Shown piece by piece: positions 24,555-33,426 of a stretch of 55,386 nucleotides of DNA. The DNA is from JBBDWR01 sp040902745. Its GTDB lineage: Bacteria; Actinomycetota; UBA4738; HRBIN12. Both the position numbers and the translations under genes were made by a program. The stretch covers positions 1 to 55,386 of the forward strand of contig JBBDWR010000001.1 of NCBI GenBank assembly GCA_040902745.1. Direction: 5' to 3'. How positions within the stretch are numbered: the first letter of the stretch is position 1; every line of letters begins with the position of its first letter. The notes beneath the pieces were generated by a model. That model made no database searches. It was not told the DNA's origin and worked only from the letters and a program-made list of their open reading frames with translations.

Positions 24555-25238
24555 ATGCAGCGCATGACGCGCGCACTGTTCCTCCCCCTCCTCGCCGCCT
24601 CGGTGGCGTTCGTTGCACAAGCGCCGGCCACCGGCGCCTCGCCCGACCGGATCCATCCGTCCACCGACCATGCGCGGGGAGGGCCACCCAGCGAGCCACG
24701 TCGTCTTCGGTTGAACGAGGTCGACTACGACCAGCCGGGGATCGACGATCGGGAGTTCGTCGAGATCGTCAACGCAGGCACTCAGCGGTACCGACTGCGC
24801 CGAGTGGCACTGATCCTCGTGAACGGCTCCACGGCTACCGAATACCGTCGCATCCGGCTCGCCGGACGCCTGGGGCCCTCCCGATCGCTCGTGCTCGCAA
24901 CCGGATCGGTCCGCGTTGCCGACGGGTCGCGCTCGCTCCCGCTGCCGCTGGCGCGTGACAACCTGCAGAACGGATCCCCGGACGCCATCGCCCTGTTCGA
25001 CACCGCGAACCGCACGGTCATCGATGCTGTCTCCTATGAGGGAGCGATCACCGCGGCGACGTTCGAGGGCGTCCCTCGCACGTGGTCCCTCGTGCAGGGC
25101 ACGCCGGTGTCCGAGAGCGATAGCAACGAGGTCGTCGGTACCCTGTGCAGATTGCCCGACCGAAGCGACACCGGGGACGACGATCACGACTGGGCCGCGT
25201 GCAAACCCACTCCGGGCGGGCGCAACCACGAAGCGTGA
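24555..25238 (+). CDS. Secreted lamin-tail-domain protein
   Basis: A 227-residue protein. A Sec signal peptide (MQRMTRALFLPLLAASVAFV, cut near ATGAS) precedes an immunoglobulin-like lamin-tail domain: 'RLNEVDYDQPGIDDREFVEIVN', 'NGS', 'DAIALFDTANRTVIDAVSYEG', and 'GTLCRLPDRSDTGDDDHDW', a usual ending. Bacterial lamin-tail domains are found on extracellular nucleases or as surface modules; here it stands alone. ATG 24555 follows AGGAGG at 24544-24549. Confidence 0.85.
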   Translation: MQRMTRALFLPLLAASVAFVAQAPATGASPDRIHPSTDHARGGPPSEPRRLRLNEVDYDQPGIDDREFVEIVNAGTQRYRLRRVALILVNGSTATEYRRIRLAGRLGPSRSLVLATGSVRVADGSRSLPLPLARDNLQNGSPDAIALFDTANRTVIDAVSYEGAITAATFEGVPRTWSLVQGTPVSESDSNEVVGTLCRLPDRSDTGDDDHDWAACKPTPGGRNHEA

Positions 25239-25270
25239 CCTGGAGCGACCGCACACCGTAGAATCGTCGT

Positions 25271-25495
25271 GTGCCCACCTACGAATACGAGTGCAGCAGC
25301 TGCGATCGACGCTTCGAGCTCCGCCGCAGCATGCACGACGGCGACGAGCCGGCATGCCCCTCCTGCGGCGCGAGCACGGTACGACGCGTGTTCTCGGTGT
25401 TCATGACGTCTTCGGGTGGCCCCGCACCCGCAGCGACGACGGGCGGTTCGGGGGGCGGCTGCGGCTGCGGCGGGGCATGCGCATGCGGCCACTGA
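25271..25495 (+). CDS. FmdB-type zinc ribbon protein
   Basis: A 74-residue protein starting with GTG (VPTYEYECSSCDRRFELRRS). Two CxxC pairs (CSSC, CPSC) form a zinc ribbon typical of FmdB/putative regulatory proteins. The tail is unusual: GGGCGCGGACACGH, with four extra cysteines and a histidine that may bind a second metal. It lies 32 bp after the lamin-tail gene. Function unknown; family members were once linked to amidase/formamidase regulation. Confidence 0.85.
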   Translation: MPTYEYECSSCDRRFELRRSMHDGDEPACPSCGASTVRRVFSVFMTSSGGPAPAATTGGSGGGCGCGGACACGH

Positions 25496-25597
25496 GCCAG
25501 CGCTTCATCTAGGCGCGCGCCCGAGCTCACAGCAACGCGCACGCGAAGTGCGACGATCGATCGAGTAGGTCCCGACTACCGGTCTGAGACCCCGGGG

Positions 25598-27292
25598 TCA
25601 GTCGAGATCGACCACGACGTCTTGGGCACGGAGCCCTTCCTTCGCGGCCTCGGCGATCTCTCGCACGGGATCTCGTTCCGCCGTCGACCGCAGTCCGGCG
25701 ATCGCTCGGGGATCATCGGTCGTGCCGAGCCGGCGTACGGCTCGCATGCGGATCTCCTCGTCGGGATCGTCCAGTGACCGCAACAGTTGCCCGAGGGCGG
25801 CAGGGGTCCCGATCGCGGCCAGTGCCTCGACCGCCGTCTCCCGTTCGTCCCGGTCGACCGATGTCAACCGGCGACTCAGCTCATCCACACCGACCACCTG
25901 ATCGAGCGCCTCCCCGATCGCCTCGCGAACAGCGCCACCACGATCAGCGAGGGCGTCGAGAAGCAAGGGCTCCGCGAACCTGTCCATCGACACGAGGAGT
26001 TCGGTCGCGCCGGTGCGCAGACGCTCATCCTCCAGCGCCGCGATCAGGCGGTGAGCGAGCGCTCGGGAGGCTCGCCGCTCCAATCCCTCGATCACGGTAG
26101 CCCGGACCCGGATGTCCGGATCGCCCAGCCGCCCGAGCAGGCGGTCGACGCCCGCAGGGTCGTCCTGCTGTACGAGTGTGCGAACGGCTTCGAGCCGCAC
26201 GGCCGGACTCGGATCGGTGATCGCCGCCCGCAACCCCTCGATCACGGGCGCAGTGGGCACGCGAGCGAGCGCGCGGACCGCCGCTGCCCGAACGTTCGCC
26301 GAGGGATCGCGCAGCAAGGCGAGCCCGGCCTGGGTGGCGAGGTCGATGTCCCGCGTAGGAACCAGCTCGGCGGCCAGGACCCTATCCTCGGGATCGTCAG
26401 AACGCGCGTGCTCCGCGCGAAGCTGTTCGAGTTCATCCGGGCGTTCCCCTGCCAACACCACCTTCAACCGCTCGCGTCGCGCGCCGCTCGAGCGCTTCAA
26501 CGCCGCCCACACCGTCGCAGGGTCCGAACGGATCCTCCGAACGAGCACCTCTCCCGCCATATCGGCGACGGCATCGTCCGGATCCTCCAGAGCACGTAGC
26601 ACGTGGCGAGCAGCGCCGATGTCGTCGCCGACTAGCCGGTTGAGTCCCGCTGCGCGAACGGCGGGCTGAGGATCGCCCGAGGCGATGTCGAGAGCTTCGA
26701 GCCTCGTCGCGGCAGGCGCGTCTGCGAGCACCCGGATCGCTCGCTCGCGGACCCCGCTGGAGAGGTCGTGGGTCAGCGCAGCGAGGGCCACCTCGAACGC
26801 CTCCGGATGGGTCACCCCGTCCAGCTGGGACAGCGCCACAAGACGCTCGTCGGCCGGCAGTTCGCGCGATCGACGCACCACCTCGACGACGGCGACGACT
26901 CCAACGATCTCTTCCTCTCGGACGGCCCCGGTCACCGGCCGCGCCGCAGATCCGGACCCGGGGGAGTCATCCACCTCTGGAGTGGTCGATGCGGGCGTCG
27001 TGCCCGCCGCGCCGCTTGTCGCCTCCGTCGCGGACGCCGCGGACGCCGCGGACTCCGCGGACTCTTCGCCCTCCGGTCCCTCGTGCTCATCAGGAGGCCA
27101 CGGCATTTCCGGAGTGTGGGGCGCGTCAGGCACGGGCGCGGACCGAGCGGGATCCGCTTCAGCGGATCCGGTGGCCGGCGTTTCCGAGCCCAGCACCCAC
27201 GTGTCGGTGCCCGGAGCAGGCGCGGCGGCGCTTCCCGTCCCGGAGGATGCCTGACGCGGGGGGTCTCGCCGTCGCTTCTTGAAGATCGACAT
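25598..27292 (-). CDS. HEAT-repeat scaffold protein with disordered N-terminus
   Basis: A 564-residue protein. After a basic start (MSIFKKRRRDPP) come about 120 residues of Ala/Pro/Glu/Ser/Thr-rich disordered sequence, then about a dozen HEAT/PBS-lyase-like repeats such as DPSPAVRLEAVRTLVQQDDP and DPDIRVRATVIEGLERR. Such solenoids bind other proteins. No catalytic domain or membrane helix is visible. ATG 27292 is chosen because further upstream the composition turns non-coding; the ribosome site is weak. It is divergent from the permease gene at 27447. Confidence 0.85.
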   Translation of the reverse strand: MSIFKKRRRDPPRQASSGTGSAAAPAPGTDTWVLGSETPATGSAEADPARSAPVPDAPHTPEMPWPPDEHEGPEGEESAESAASAASATEATSGAAGTTPASTTPEVDDSPGSGSAARPVTGAVREEEIVGVVAVVEVVRRSRELPADERLVALSQLDGVTHPEAFEVALAALTHDLSSGVRERAIRVLADAPAATRLEALDIASGDPQPAVRAAGLNRLVGDDIGAARHVLRALEDPDDAVADMAGEVLVRRIRSDPATVWAALKRSSGARRERLKVVLAGERPDELEQLRAEHARSDDPEDRVLAAELVPTRDIDLATQAGLALLRDPSANVRAAAVRALARVPTAPVIEGLRAAITDPSPAVRLEAVRTLVQQDDPAGVDRLLGRLGDPDIRVRATVIEGLERRASRALAHRLIAALEDERLRTGATELLVSMDRFAEPLLLDALADRGGAVREAIGEALDQVVGVDELSRRLTSVDRDERETAVEALAAIGTPAALGQLLRSLDDPDEEIRMRAVRRLGTTDDPRAIAGLRSTAERDPVREIAEAAKEGLRAQDVVVDLD

Positions 27293-27446
27293 GGTCGCCT
27301 GTTCGGAGGGTAGTCGCGCCCTACGGCCCACGTCATCCGGCCATCGGGGCCGACTTCCGACGGAGGCCGGGTACTGCGACCTACGCCCTCTGCCGGACAT
27401 ACGGTGCTGGCAGTGTCATGAGGAGCCAACCTGCGATGCTTCGGCC

Positions 27447-28175
27447 GTGTCCATCTGGCTTGCGCTCGGCGCCTTCGCGATCGGGGTCGCCGCCGCGGCC
27501 GCGCAGGCGGTTGCCGGCTTCGGGTTCGCGCTGCTCGCGGTACCGCTATTCGCTCTGCTGATCGGCGCGAAATCGGGCGTCGCCTCGGCCGCAGCGCTAG
27601 GCCTGGTTCTCACCGCAACGATCGCGTGGCGCGAGCGCGCGCACATCGACTCGCGCACCGCCTCCAGAGCGGTTCTCCCCGCCTTGCTGGGGATCCCGCT
27701 CGGCCTGTTGGTGATCCGTTCCGTGTCCGACCGCGCCCTGTCGATCGTGATCGGAACGGTGGTTCTCGGGTTCACGGCACTGCTCGCAACGGAGCAACCG
27801 ATCCCGGCGGGAAGAGCCACGGTCTGGCTCGGAGGATTCCTTTCGGGTGTCCTCGCGACCAGCACCGGAACGAACGGGCCACCTTTGGTGATCGCGTTCC
27901 AGGCGACCAGAATGCGGCCACACGTGTTCCGCGCCACCTTGGCGATCGTGTTCATGATCGAGGGGGCGATCGCGCTCCTGCTCTTCGCCCTCGCCGACAC
28001 GACGACTCGAACGTCGTGGCTCGTCGCCCTGTCGGGGGTCCCCGGTGCGGCGCTGGGCTGGTGGCTCGGCGACCACCTGTTCTCCCGCATCGACCCTCGA
28101 CGGTTTCGGATCGTGATCCTCGTCATGCTCGCGTCGAGCGCCGTCGTGGCGATCGCGAGCGCCCTCACCCGCTGA
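27447..28175 (+). CDS. TauE/SafE (TSUP) family membrane permease
   Basis: A 242-residue protein with about eight membrane helices. The AGFGFALLAVPLFALL segment in the first repeat and the 'GVLATSTGTNGPPLVIAF' segment in the second are the family signature. These proteins move sulfite, sulfonates or other anions out of or into the cell. The start GTG 27447 is chosen because the first helix begins there; the ribosome site is not clear and the start could differ by a few codons. Confidence 0.85.
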   Translation: MSIWLALGAFAIGVAAAAAQAVAGFGFALLAVPLFALLIGAKSGVASAAALGLVLTATIAWRERAHIDSRTASRAVLPALLGIPLGLLVIRSVSDRALSIVIGTVVLGFTALLATEQPIPAGRATVWLGGFLSGVLATSTGTNGPPLVIAFQATRMRPHVFRATLAIVFMIEGAIALLLFALADTTTRTSWLVALSGVPGAALGWWLGDHLFSRIDPRRFRIVILVMLASSAVVAIASALTR

Positions 28176-28206
28176 CCGCGCTGCTCACCCTACGGACTCG
28201 GAGGCT

Positions 28207-29229
28207 TCAGTCGAGCGGCTCCAGTGCTCGCTGGGCCGGACCGTTGACCACCATCCCATCGGTCGCGTAGCGACTGCCGTGGCACGGACAATCCCACGTT
28301 CGGTCGGCGTCGTTCCACCCGACGGTGCACCCCAGGTGCGAACACCGAGGATTCAGTCGGTGCAGTTCCCCGGCGTCGTCGCGGAAGACAGCGATCCGCT
28401 TGCCACCTTCGTCGAGCAGGGCGCCGTGCCCCGGCGCGATGTCGTCGACCGTGCGATCCATCGTCTTGACGATCAGCACGTCCGCCACGCCCGCATGCAG
28501 CACGCGATTCGGAACCGATCCGAACACCCGTCGTGACATCCCCCTATTGCCCACCACGACGAGATCCGCCCCCTCACGCTCGGCGATCTGCACGATCGCG
28601 TCGGCGGGGTCCCCTTCGGCAAGAACCACGGGATCGACCTGTTGATCGTCGGCCCCGCCCCGGGCGGTCTCCTCCAGCTTGATCTTGCCGACCAACGGAT
28701 CGCCCACGTACACGAGAGAGACTGGCGCACCGAACATCGTCGCGACGTCGAACGCGCGCAGGCACGCTGCCGTCGCGGTCGGGGATCCGTCCGTTCCGGC
28801 GACCGCTCGGCGATACCGGAGTCCCTCACTGCCGGTGTCTCCGACCGTGTCGACCACGAGCACATCACACGGGGCCTGATGCGCCACGCGATCCGGCACA
28901 CCACCGAGCTTGAAGCGAGTCGCCGCGTCGAGTCCACGGTTGCCGACCACGAGAAGATCGGCCCGATGCTCCTCACATGCATCGAGGAGCGCGTCGTGCG
29001 GGTCGGCGCGCGAGAGCTGCCCGACGGCCTCGACCTTCTTGACCGCAGCCGCCTGGACGGCGTGGTCGAGTACGCCGCGCGCGAGGGGTTCGGTGAGGCC
29101 GCGCCCCCCGACGGAGCACACGAGCACCAGGCGAGCCCCGAAGCGACGGGCGACCCGGATCGCGACGTCACGCGCCTGGGTCGCCGATGCCGAGCCATCG
29201 GTGCCGACGACGACGGTCGAATAGCCCAC
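28207..29229 (-). CDS. Fusion of two universal stress domains and a Rieske iron-sulfur domain
   Basis: A 340-residue protein without signal peptide. Usp domain 1 (about 3-128) has VVVGTDGS and GNRG-x9-GG; Usp domain 2 (about 140-257) has AVAGTDGSPTA and a shortened GNRGMSRRVFGS ATP loop. Residues about 262-340 are a Rieske domain: C296-S-H298-L-G-C301 and C314-P-C316-H317-G-S, giving the four cluster ligands and also the two cysteines that form the disulfide of high-potential Rieske proteins. The last part NGPAQRALEPL is also typical. Usp proteins bind ATP or AMP; a Rieske centre moves single electrons. It follows the cupredoxin gene by 3 bp, so they form an operon. The fusion suggests redox-dependent stress signalling or electron delivery; no experiment is known to me. 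Confidence 0.9.
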   Translation of the reverse strand: MGYSTVVVGTDGSASATQARDVAIRVARRFGARLVLVCSVGGRGLTEPLARGVLDHAVQAAAVKKVEAVGQLSRADPHDALLDACEEHRADLLVVGNRGLDAATRFKLGGVPDRVAHQAPCDVLVVDTVGDTGSEGLRYRRAVAGTDGSPTATAACLRAFDVATMFGAPVSLVYVGDPLVGKIKLEETARGGADDQQVDPVVLAEGDPADAIVQIAEREGADLVVVGNRGMSRRVFGSVPNRVLHAGVADVLIVKTMDRTVDDIAPGHGALLDEGGKRIAVFRDDAGELHRLNPRCSHLGCTVGWNDADRTWDCPCHGSRYATDGMVVNGPAQRALEPLD

Positions 29230-29232
29230 CCC

Positions 29233-30048
29233 TCAGCCCACCGTCAACGCGCCGGTCATGTCCGGATGGACGTCGCACACGAAGGGGTACGTCCCGGCCT
29301 GCAACGCGGGCACACGGTAGGTTCGGGTGGATACACCGTTGAAGACCTCGCCCGTGAACACCGTGGTCCCGGCGTCGTCGCTGATCGACACGTTGTGCGG
29401 GACACCGCTGTCGCGGTTGTCGAAGACGAGGTTGAACGGCTCATCCGCCGGAGCGGTGAGGTCGCCCGGGATGAAGGTGTTTATCTGCGCCGAGACGTTC
29501 ACGGCGTGGGCACCGTCGTCCGGAACCGCCGTCGCCGCTGGAGCCGGCGGCGCGGCGGCGCTGTCGGAGTCGATCAGGGGGATCGACGGTTTCCAGAACA
29601 TCAGGATCAGGATCAGCAGGAAGCCACCGAACCCGATCGCGGAGATCGTCCAGCCGGTCGAGGAGCGACGCAGCCGAGCGAACTCCTCCTCGCTGACGGC
29701 GTCCGAACCGTCCGCCCGGGAGGCGGCAACGGTGCCGAGCTTGCGGAAATACGGACCGGCGATCGCGCTCATCAGCCCGAAGGTGAGGAACAGCAGGACG
29801 ATCGCCGTCCATATCCATCCGCTGTCCCACCAGTCACCGTTGAAGCCGGCGCCGACACCACCGATCAGCAGGAACAGCAGCGAGGCGTAGAAGGCCGGCA
29901 TCGAGGCGCCGGATAGTTCGATCAGATAGGCGACTCGGCGCGGATCGGACTCGGCGCGGATCCGCAATAGAGCGAACACGGAGACGCCGTGCGACAGCAC
30001 GAGCCCGAACACTCCCAGGAGATGGACGAACACCCACCAGCGGTACAT
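29233..30048 (-). CDS. Four-helix membrane protein with C-terminal cupredoxin domain
   Basis: A 271-residue protein. Four membrane helices (about 5-30, 50-67, 79-100, 134-152) resemble DUF2269/CopD-like proteins. After an Ala/Pro linker comes a cupredoxin domain (about 183-271) with the type 1 copper ligands H218 (PHNV), C258, H261 and M264 in CDVHPDMTG. It should bind one copper ion and transfer electrons, probably on the outer face of the membrane. ATG 30048 follows AAGGAG. It is first in an operon with the Usp-Usp-Rieske gene, which makes a copper/iron-sulfur electron chain across or at the membrane conceivable. Confidence 0.88.
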   Translation of the reverse strand: MYRWWVFVHLLGVFGLVLSHGVSVFALLRIRAESDPRRVAYLIELSGASMPAFYASLLFLLIGGVGAGFNGDWWDSGWIWTAIVLLFLTFGLMSAIAGPYFRKLGTVAASRADGSDAVSEEEFARLRRSSTGWTISAIGFGGFLLILILMFWKPSIPLIDSDSAAAPPAPAATAVPDDGAHAVNVSAQINTFIPGDLTAPADEPFNLVFDNRDSGVPHNVSISDDAGTTVFTGEVFNGVSTRTYRVPALQAGTYPFVCDVHPDMTGALTVG

Positions 30049-30111
30049 GCGGCTCCTTCGCTCGTCGCCCGACGAACATCCTGCCTGGGGTGCCGGGCGC
30101 GGGAAAGGGTA

Positions 30112-30384
30112 CTACTGAGCGGCCGCGAGCTGAGGCGTGGGAGTGGGAGCCGGATCCGGGGTCGGCGTGGGAGCGGGCATCGGCTCAGGCGAGGGGGGAC
30201 CGGGTGGTACCGGGGCGGGCCGCTCGGGCTCCGGGGGACGCGGCGGTTCCGGGTCGGGATGCGGCAGGGGCTCGGGGGTGGGCACGGGCGGCTGCGGCTC
30301 CGGCGGATTCGGTCCCGGAAGCGGCTCGGGCTCCCGCACGAGTACGGGGCTCCCGTCGGCCTCCCCCTGAAGCGACGCGCTCAT
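30112..30384 (-). CDS. Proline-rich repeat protein coupled to a zinc-ribbon gene
   Basis: A 90-residue protein: short start MSASLQGEADGSPVLV, then about 65 residues of Pro/Glu repeats (PEPLPGPNPPEPQPP and similar) ending TPTPQLAAAQ. Its ATG overlaps the stop of the zinc-ribbon gene (ATGA, 30381-30384), which is the best evidence that it is translated. No signal peptide or membrane part. It may be an SH3-like ligand or a spacer; no family recognised. The opposite strand also is open but Gly-rich and has no start support. Confidence 0.55.
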   Translation of the reverse strand: MSASLQGEADGSPVLVREPEPLPGPNPPEPQPPVPTPEPLPHPDPEPPRPPEPERPAPVPPGPPSPEPMPAPTPTPDPAPTPTPQLAAAQ

Positions 30385-30632
30385 GCCAGCTTCCCGCACT
30401 CGGAACATTCGAACCAGGTGCCGTCGGGGTCGAGCTTGTGGATCGCCCACGCTCCGCAGTTCGCGCAGTTGCGCCACTCGTGGCCCGGAGGAAGCTCTTC
30501 GTTCTGCTCGGGCTCGCCGTCGCCGACCTGTTCCCGCTTGGCGAGGTATCGGTCGAGGAGCGGATCGTCTCCCGCATCCAGCTCACCCACCCGGCGAACA
30601 GCGGTGGTGTCATCGGTGTGGTTGATAGCCAT
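30381..30632 (-). CDS. Small zinc-ribbon protein
   Basis: An 83-residue protein. The C-terminus has NCANCGAWAIHKLDPDGTWF followed by CSECG, two CxxC pairs suitable for one zinc ion. The N-terminal half is acidic and helical ('DPLLDRYLAKREQVGDGEPEQNEELPPGHEW'). ATG 30632 (MAINHTDD) is preceded by AGGAGG; the frame upstream to 30662 adds ten unlikely residues. It is translationally coupled to the proline-rich gene. Function unknown. Confidence 0.7.
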   Translation of the reverse strand: MAINHTDDTTAVRRVGELDAGDDPLLDRYLAKREQVGDGEPEQNEELPPGHEWRNCANCGAWAIHKLDPDGTWFECSECGKLA

Positions 30633-30795
30633 GACTCGTTCCTCCTGAACGTGGACGGACATCGCAGGATGCCTACCCGACGGCGTGAGCCGCGAAACGT
30701 GGCATCGCGGCGGCTATGCGAGAGCGCTCGGGCGTGCGGCTCGACGAAATGTCCGTGCCCATCGTTCCCGCACCGCGAGCCCGGCAAACGGCGCG

Positions 30796-33300
30796 TCAGC
30801 CCCGGAGCCGGTGCCCGCTCGGATCGTAGAAGGCTGTAAGCGACACGGTTGCGGGGACGCGCTCGGCGGCGACCTCGATCTCGAAGGGAGCCCCGTCGAT
30901 CCATGCGTCGTCCACGGCCGGATCGGCATGCACCCAGCCGCGCCCGACGCAGGCGCCGAGGGTGAACCCGAACGCGGCCGACGAGACCTCTCCGACGCGC
31001 TGGCCATCGCGAAGTATCGACTCGCCGTGAAACAGCATCCGCTCGGGATCGTCGAGCCTCAGGTGGACGAGGCGGCGCGACAGCGGCAGGGTGCGAGCTG
31101 CCGCCACGGCGTCGCGTCCGACGAAGCCTGCAGCGGTGCGCGTCCCCACCGTGAAACCCAGCCCCGCCTGCCACGGGGTGTCCATGGGACCGATGTCGTG
31201 CCCCCAATGCACGTATCCCTTCTCGCTCCGCAACGAATCGAGCGCGTGGAATCCCGCGTGGCGCAGATCGAACTCCGCACCCGCGTCGAGGATCGAGTCG
31301 TAGATGCCCGCGGCGAACTCGGTGGGCACGAAGAGCTCCCACCCGAGCTCTCCCACGAACGACAGGCGCAGCGCGGTGGCTCGCGCCATCGCCACGTCGA
31401 TCTGTTGCGCGGTGCCCCACCCGAACGCCGCATCGGAGACATCCTCTTCGGTCAGTCGCCGAAGGAGCTCCCGGGATCGCGGCCCCATGATCGCTAGCAC
31501 GGCGTACCCGCTCGTCACATCCGTCACGACCGCCTCAGCTCCGTCGGTAGCCACGCGGTCCAAGAGCGCGCCGACCCGGACCTGTGCGAGCGTCGGCGCC
31601 ACGACGAGGAACCGATCGGATGCCAGGCGCGTGACGGTCAGATCCATCTCGATGCCGCCACGTTCGTTCAGCAGACACGTGTAGACGACCTTGCCGGACT
31701 GCACCTCGAGGTCCGCGGAGCACAGCTCCTGTAGCCTCGCGGCCGCCCCCCTGCCCTGAACCAGGAACTTCGCGTACGTCGAAAGGTCGAACAGCGCGAC
31801 GCGCTCCCGAGCGGCCGCACACTCGTCCGCGACGAACGGAGCCCAGCTCTGCGTGCCGAACGAGTAGTCGGCGACCGGCTCCGCGCCGGCGGGAGCGAAC
31901 CACATCGCCCGTTCCCATCCGGCGGCCTCGCCGAAGGATGCGTTGGCGCGCTCGAGCTGATCGTAGAGGGGCGTCCTGCGCACGCCGCGGGCGACACCGG
32001 GCTGCCAGTGCGGCCAGTGCATCCCGTAGAGACGACCGAGGCTCTCACGGGTGCGTTCGAACAGGTACGCGGGATTGTCCTGGAACCGGGCTACGCGAGC
32101 GGGAGATACCTCGACCAAGTCCTGCTGCGGCGCACCCCCGGCGATCCACTCCGCCAAGGCCCTCCCCGCTCCGGGTGCGTAGATCACGCCCTGCGAATTG
32201 AACCCACACGCCAGGAAGAACCCCCGAAGGCCCGGTGCCTCACCGAGATAGAAGTTCGCATCGGGGGTGAAGCTCTCCGGCCCGTTCAGGAAGTGCTCGA
32301 ACCCGAGGTGCTCCAGCTCGGGGAGCCGCTCCTTCGCGCGACCGAGGGGCAGCGCGAAATGGTCCCAATCGGGACCGAACTCGACGAACCCGTCGTCCCG
32401 TGGGATCGACCCGACCGGCCGCGGTTTGCCGTTCGGCTCGAAGGCGCCGATCACGAAGCGGCCCAGATTGTGTCGCACGTAGAAATATCCGTCGAGGTCG
32501 CGCAGGATCGGCAACCGCTCCTGCGCGCCCAGGGCGGGCTCGGTCATCACGTACATGTGCTCGGCGGCAAACAAGGGCACCGTTACGTCCACGGACCTCG
32601 CGAGATCTCGGGCCCACAATCCCGTCGCGTTCACGATGATCTCGGTCTCGATGTCGCCCCGATCCGTACTGACCCCGACCAGGGCGCCCCGCTCGGTGCG
32701 CACCCCGGTCACCTTCGTCGTCTCGAACAGACGGGCGCCCGCGTCCATCGCTCCTTTGGCGAGCGCCAAGGTGGTATCGCCCGGATTCAGGGTTCCGTCG
32801 TGCGGGAACACGGTGCCGCCGATCAGATCGTCCGTCGCGATCGGCGGCCACCAGTCGCGCAAGGACGCGACAGGCAACACCTCGGCGTCGATCCCGAAGT
32901 CGCGGGCCATAGACACGCCGTAGCTGATCTCGGTCATGCGCTCCGGTGTTCGAGCCACAGTGAGCGCCCCGACGCGCTTGAAGCCCGTCGCGACGCCCGT
33001 CTGCTCACCCAGTCGCTCGTACAGGGTCGGTGCGTAGCTCGACAGCGCCGTGAGCGCGTGTGTAGGGCGAACCTGTGCGACGAGACCGGCCGCGTGCCAG
33101 GACGTCCCCGAGGAGAGCCGATCTCGTTCGAGGACCACCACGTCGGTCCAGCCAAGCTCCCCGAGGTGATAGGCGACGGAGCACCCCACGATGCCGCCCC
33201 CGACGATCACGACACGAGCCCGGGAGGGCAGTTCACCGGCTTCGACGCCGCCGAACGCCTCTGCGCCGCGCTTGGACATCATGTTCTCGGGATCCGGCAT
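30796..33300 (-). CDS. Dimethylglycine/sarcosine dehydrogenase-like flavoprotein with GcvT domain
   Basis: An 834-residue protein. The N-terminal half is a DAO-type FAD domain (VVIVGGGIVGCSVAYHL, then SGTSWHAAGLV, whose histidine matches the covalent FAD attachment site of dimethylglycine dehydrogenase). The C-terminal half is a GcvT/aminomethyltransferase fold with folate-binding features ('LFDLSTYAKFLVQG', 'SFVGELGWELFVP', 'KGYVHWGHDIG'). The enzyme probably demethylates a methylated glycine and passes the one-carbon unit to tetrahydrofolate. ATG 33300 is preceded by GAAGGA; sequence farther upstream is not coding. Divergent from the acetyltransferase gene. Confidence 0.9.
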   Translation of the reverse strand: MPDPENMMSKRGAEAFGGVEAGELPSRARVVIVGGGIVGCSVAYHLGELGWTDVVVLERDRLSSGTSWHAAGLVAQVRPTHALTALSSYAPTLYERLGEQTGVATGFKRVGALTVARTPERMTEISYGVSMARDFGIDAEVLPVASLRDWWPPIATDDLIGGTVFPHDGTLNPGDTTLALAKGAMDAGARLFETTKVTGVRTERGALVGVSTDRGDIETEIIVNATGLWARDLARSVDVTVPLFAAEHMYVMTEPALGAQERLPILRDLDGYFYVRHNLGRFVIGAFEPNGKPRPVGSIPRDDGFVEFGPDWDHFALPLGRAKERLPELEHLGFEHFLNGPESFTPDANFYLGEAPGLRGFFLACGFNSQGVIYAPGAGRALAEWIAGGAPQQDLVEVSPARVARFQDNPAYLFERTRESLGRLYGMHWPHWQPGVARGVRRTPLYDQLERANASFGEAAGWERAMWFAPAGAEPVADYSFGTQSWAPFVADECAAARERVALFDLSTYAKFLVQGRGAAARLQELCSADLEVQSGKVVYTCLLNERGGIEMDLTVTRLASDRFLVVAPTLAQVRVGALLDRVATDGAEAVVTDVTSGYAVLAIMGPRSRELLRRLTEEDVSDAAFGWGTAQQIDVAMARATALRLSFVGELGWELFVPTEFAAGIYDSILDAGAEFDLRHAGFHALDSLRSEKGYVHWGHDIGPMDTPWQAGLGFTVGTRTAAGFVGRDAVAAARTLPLSRRLVHLRLDDPERMLFHGESILRDGQRVGEVSSAAFGFTLGACVGRGWVHADPAVDDAWIDGAPFEIEVAAERVPATVSLTAFYDPSGHRLRG

Positions 33301-33426
33301 CGGGTTCCTTCGGTGGCTCTGACCGATCTCAGCCGTTGTGGCATGTGCGGGTCGGGCGCACACGCTATCACCGAGGTCGAGCGCGGCTGCACGAACACGA
33401 GGAGCGAGCGGAGTACCGTTCTGCGG

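Noticed and set aside
32008..33426. Extension of the acetyltransferase frame far upstream
   Set aside because: This part is antisense to the FAD/GcvT enzyme; the GNAT protein starts at 33427.
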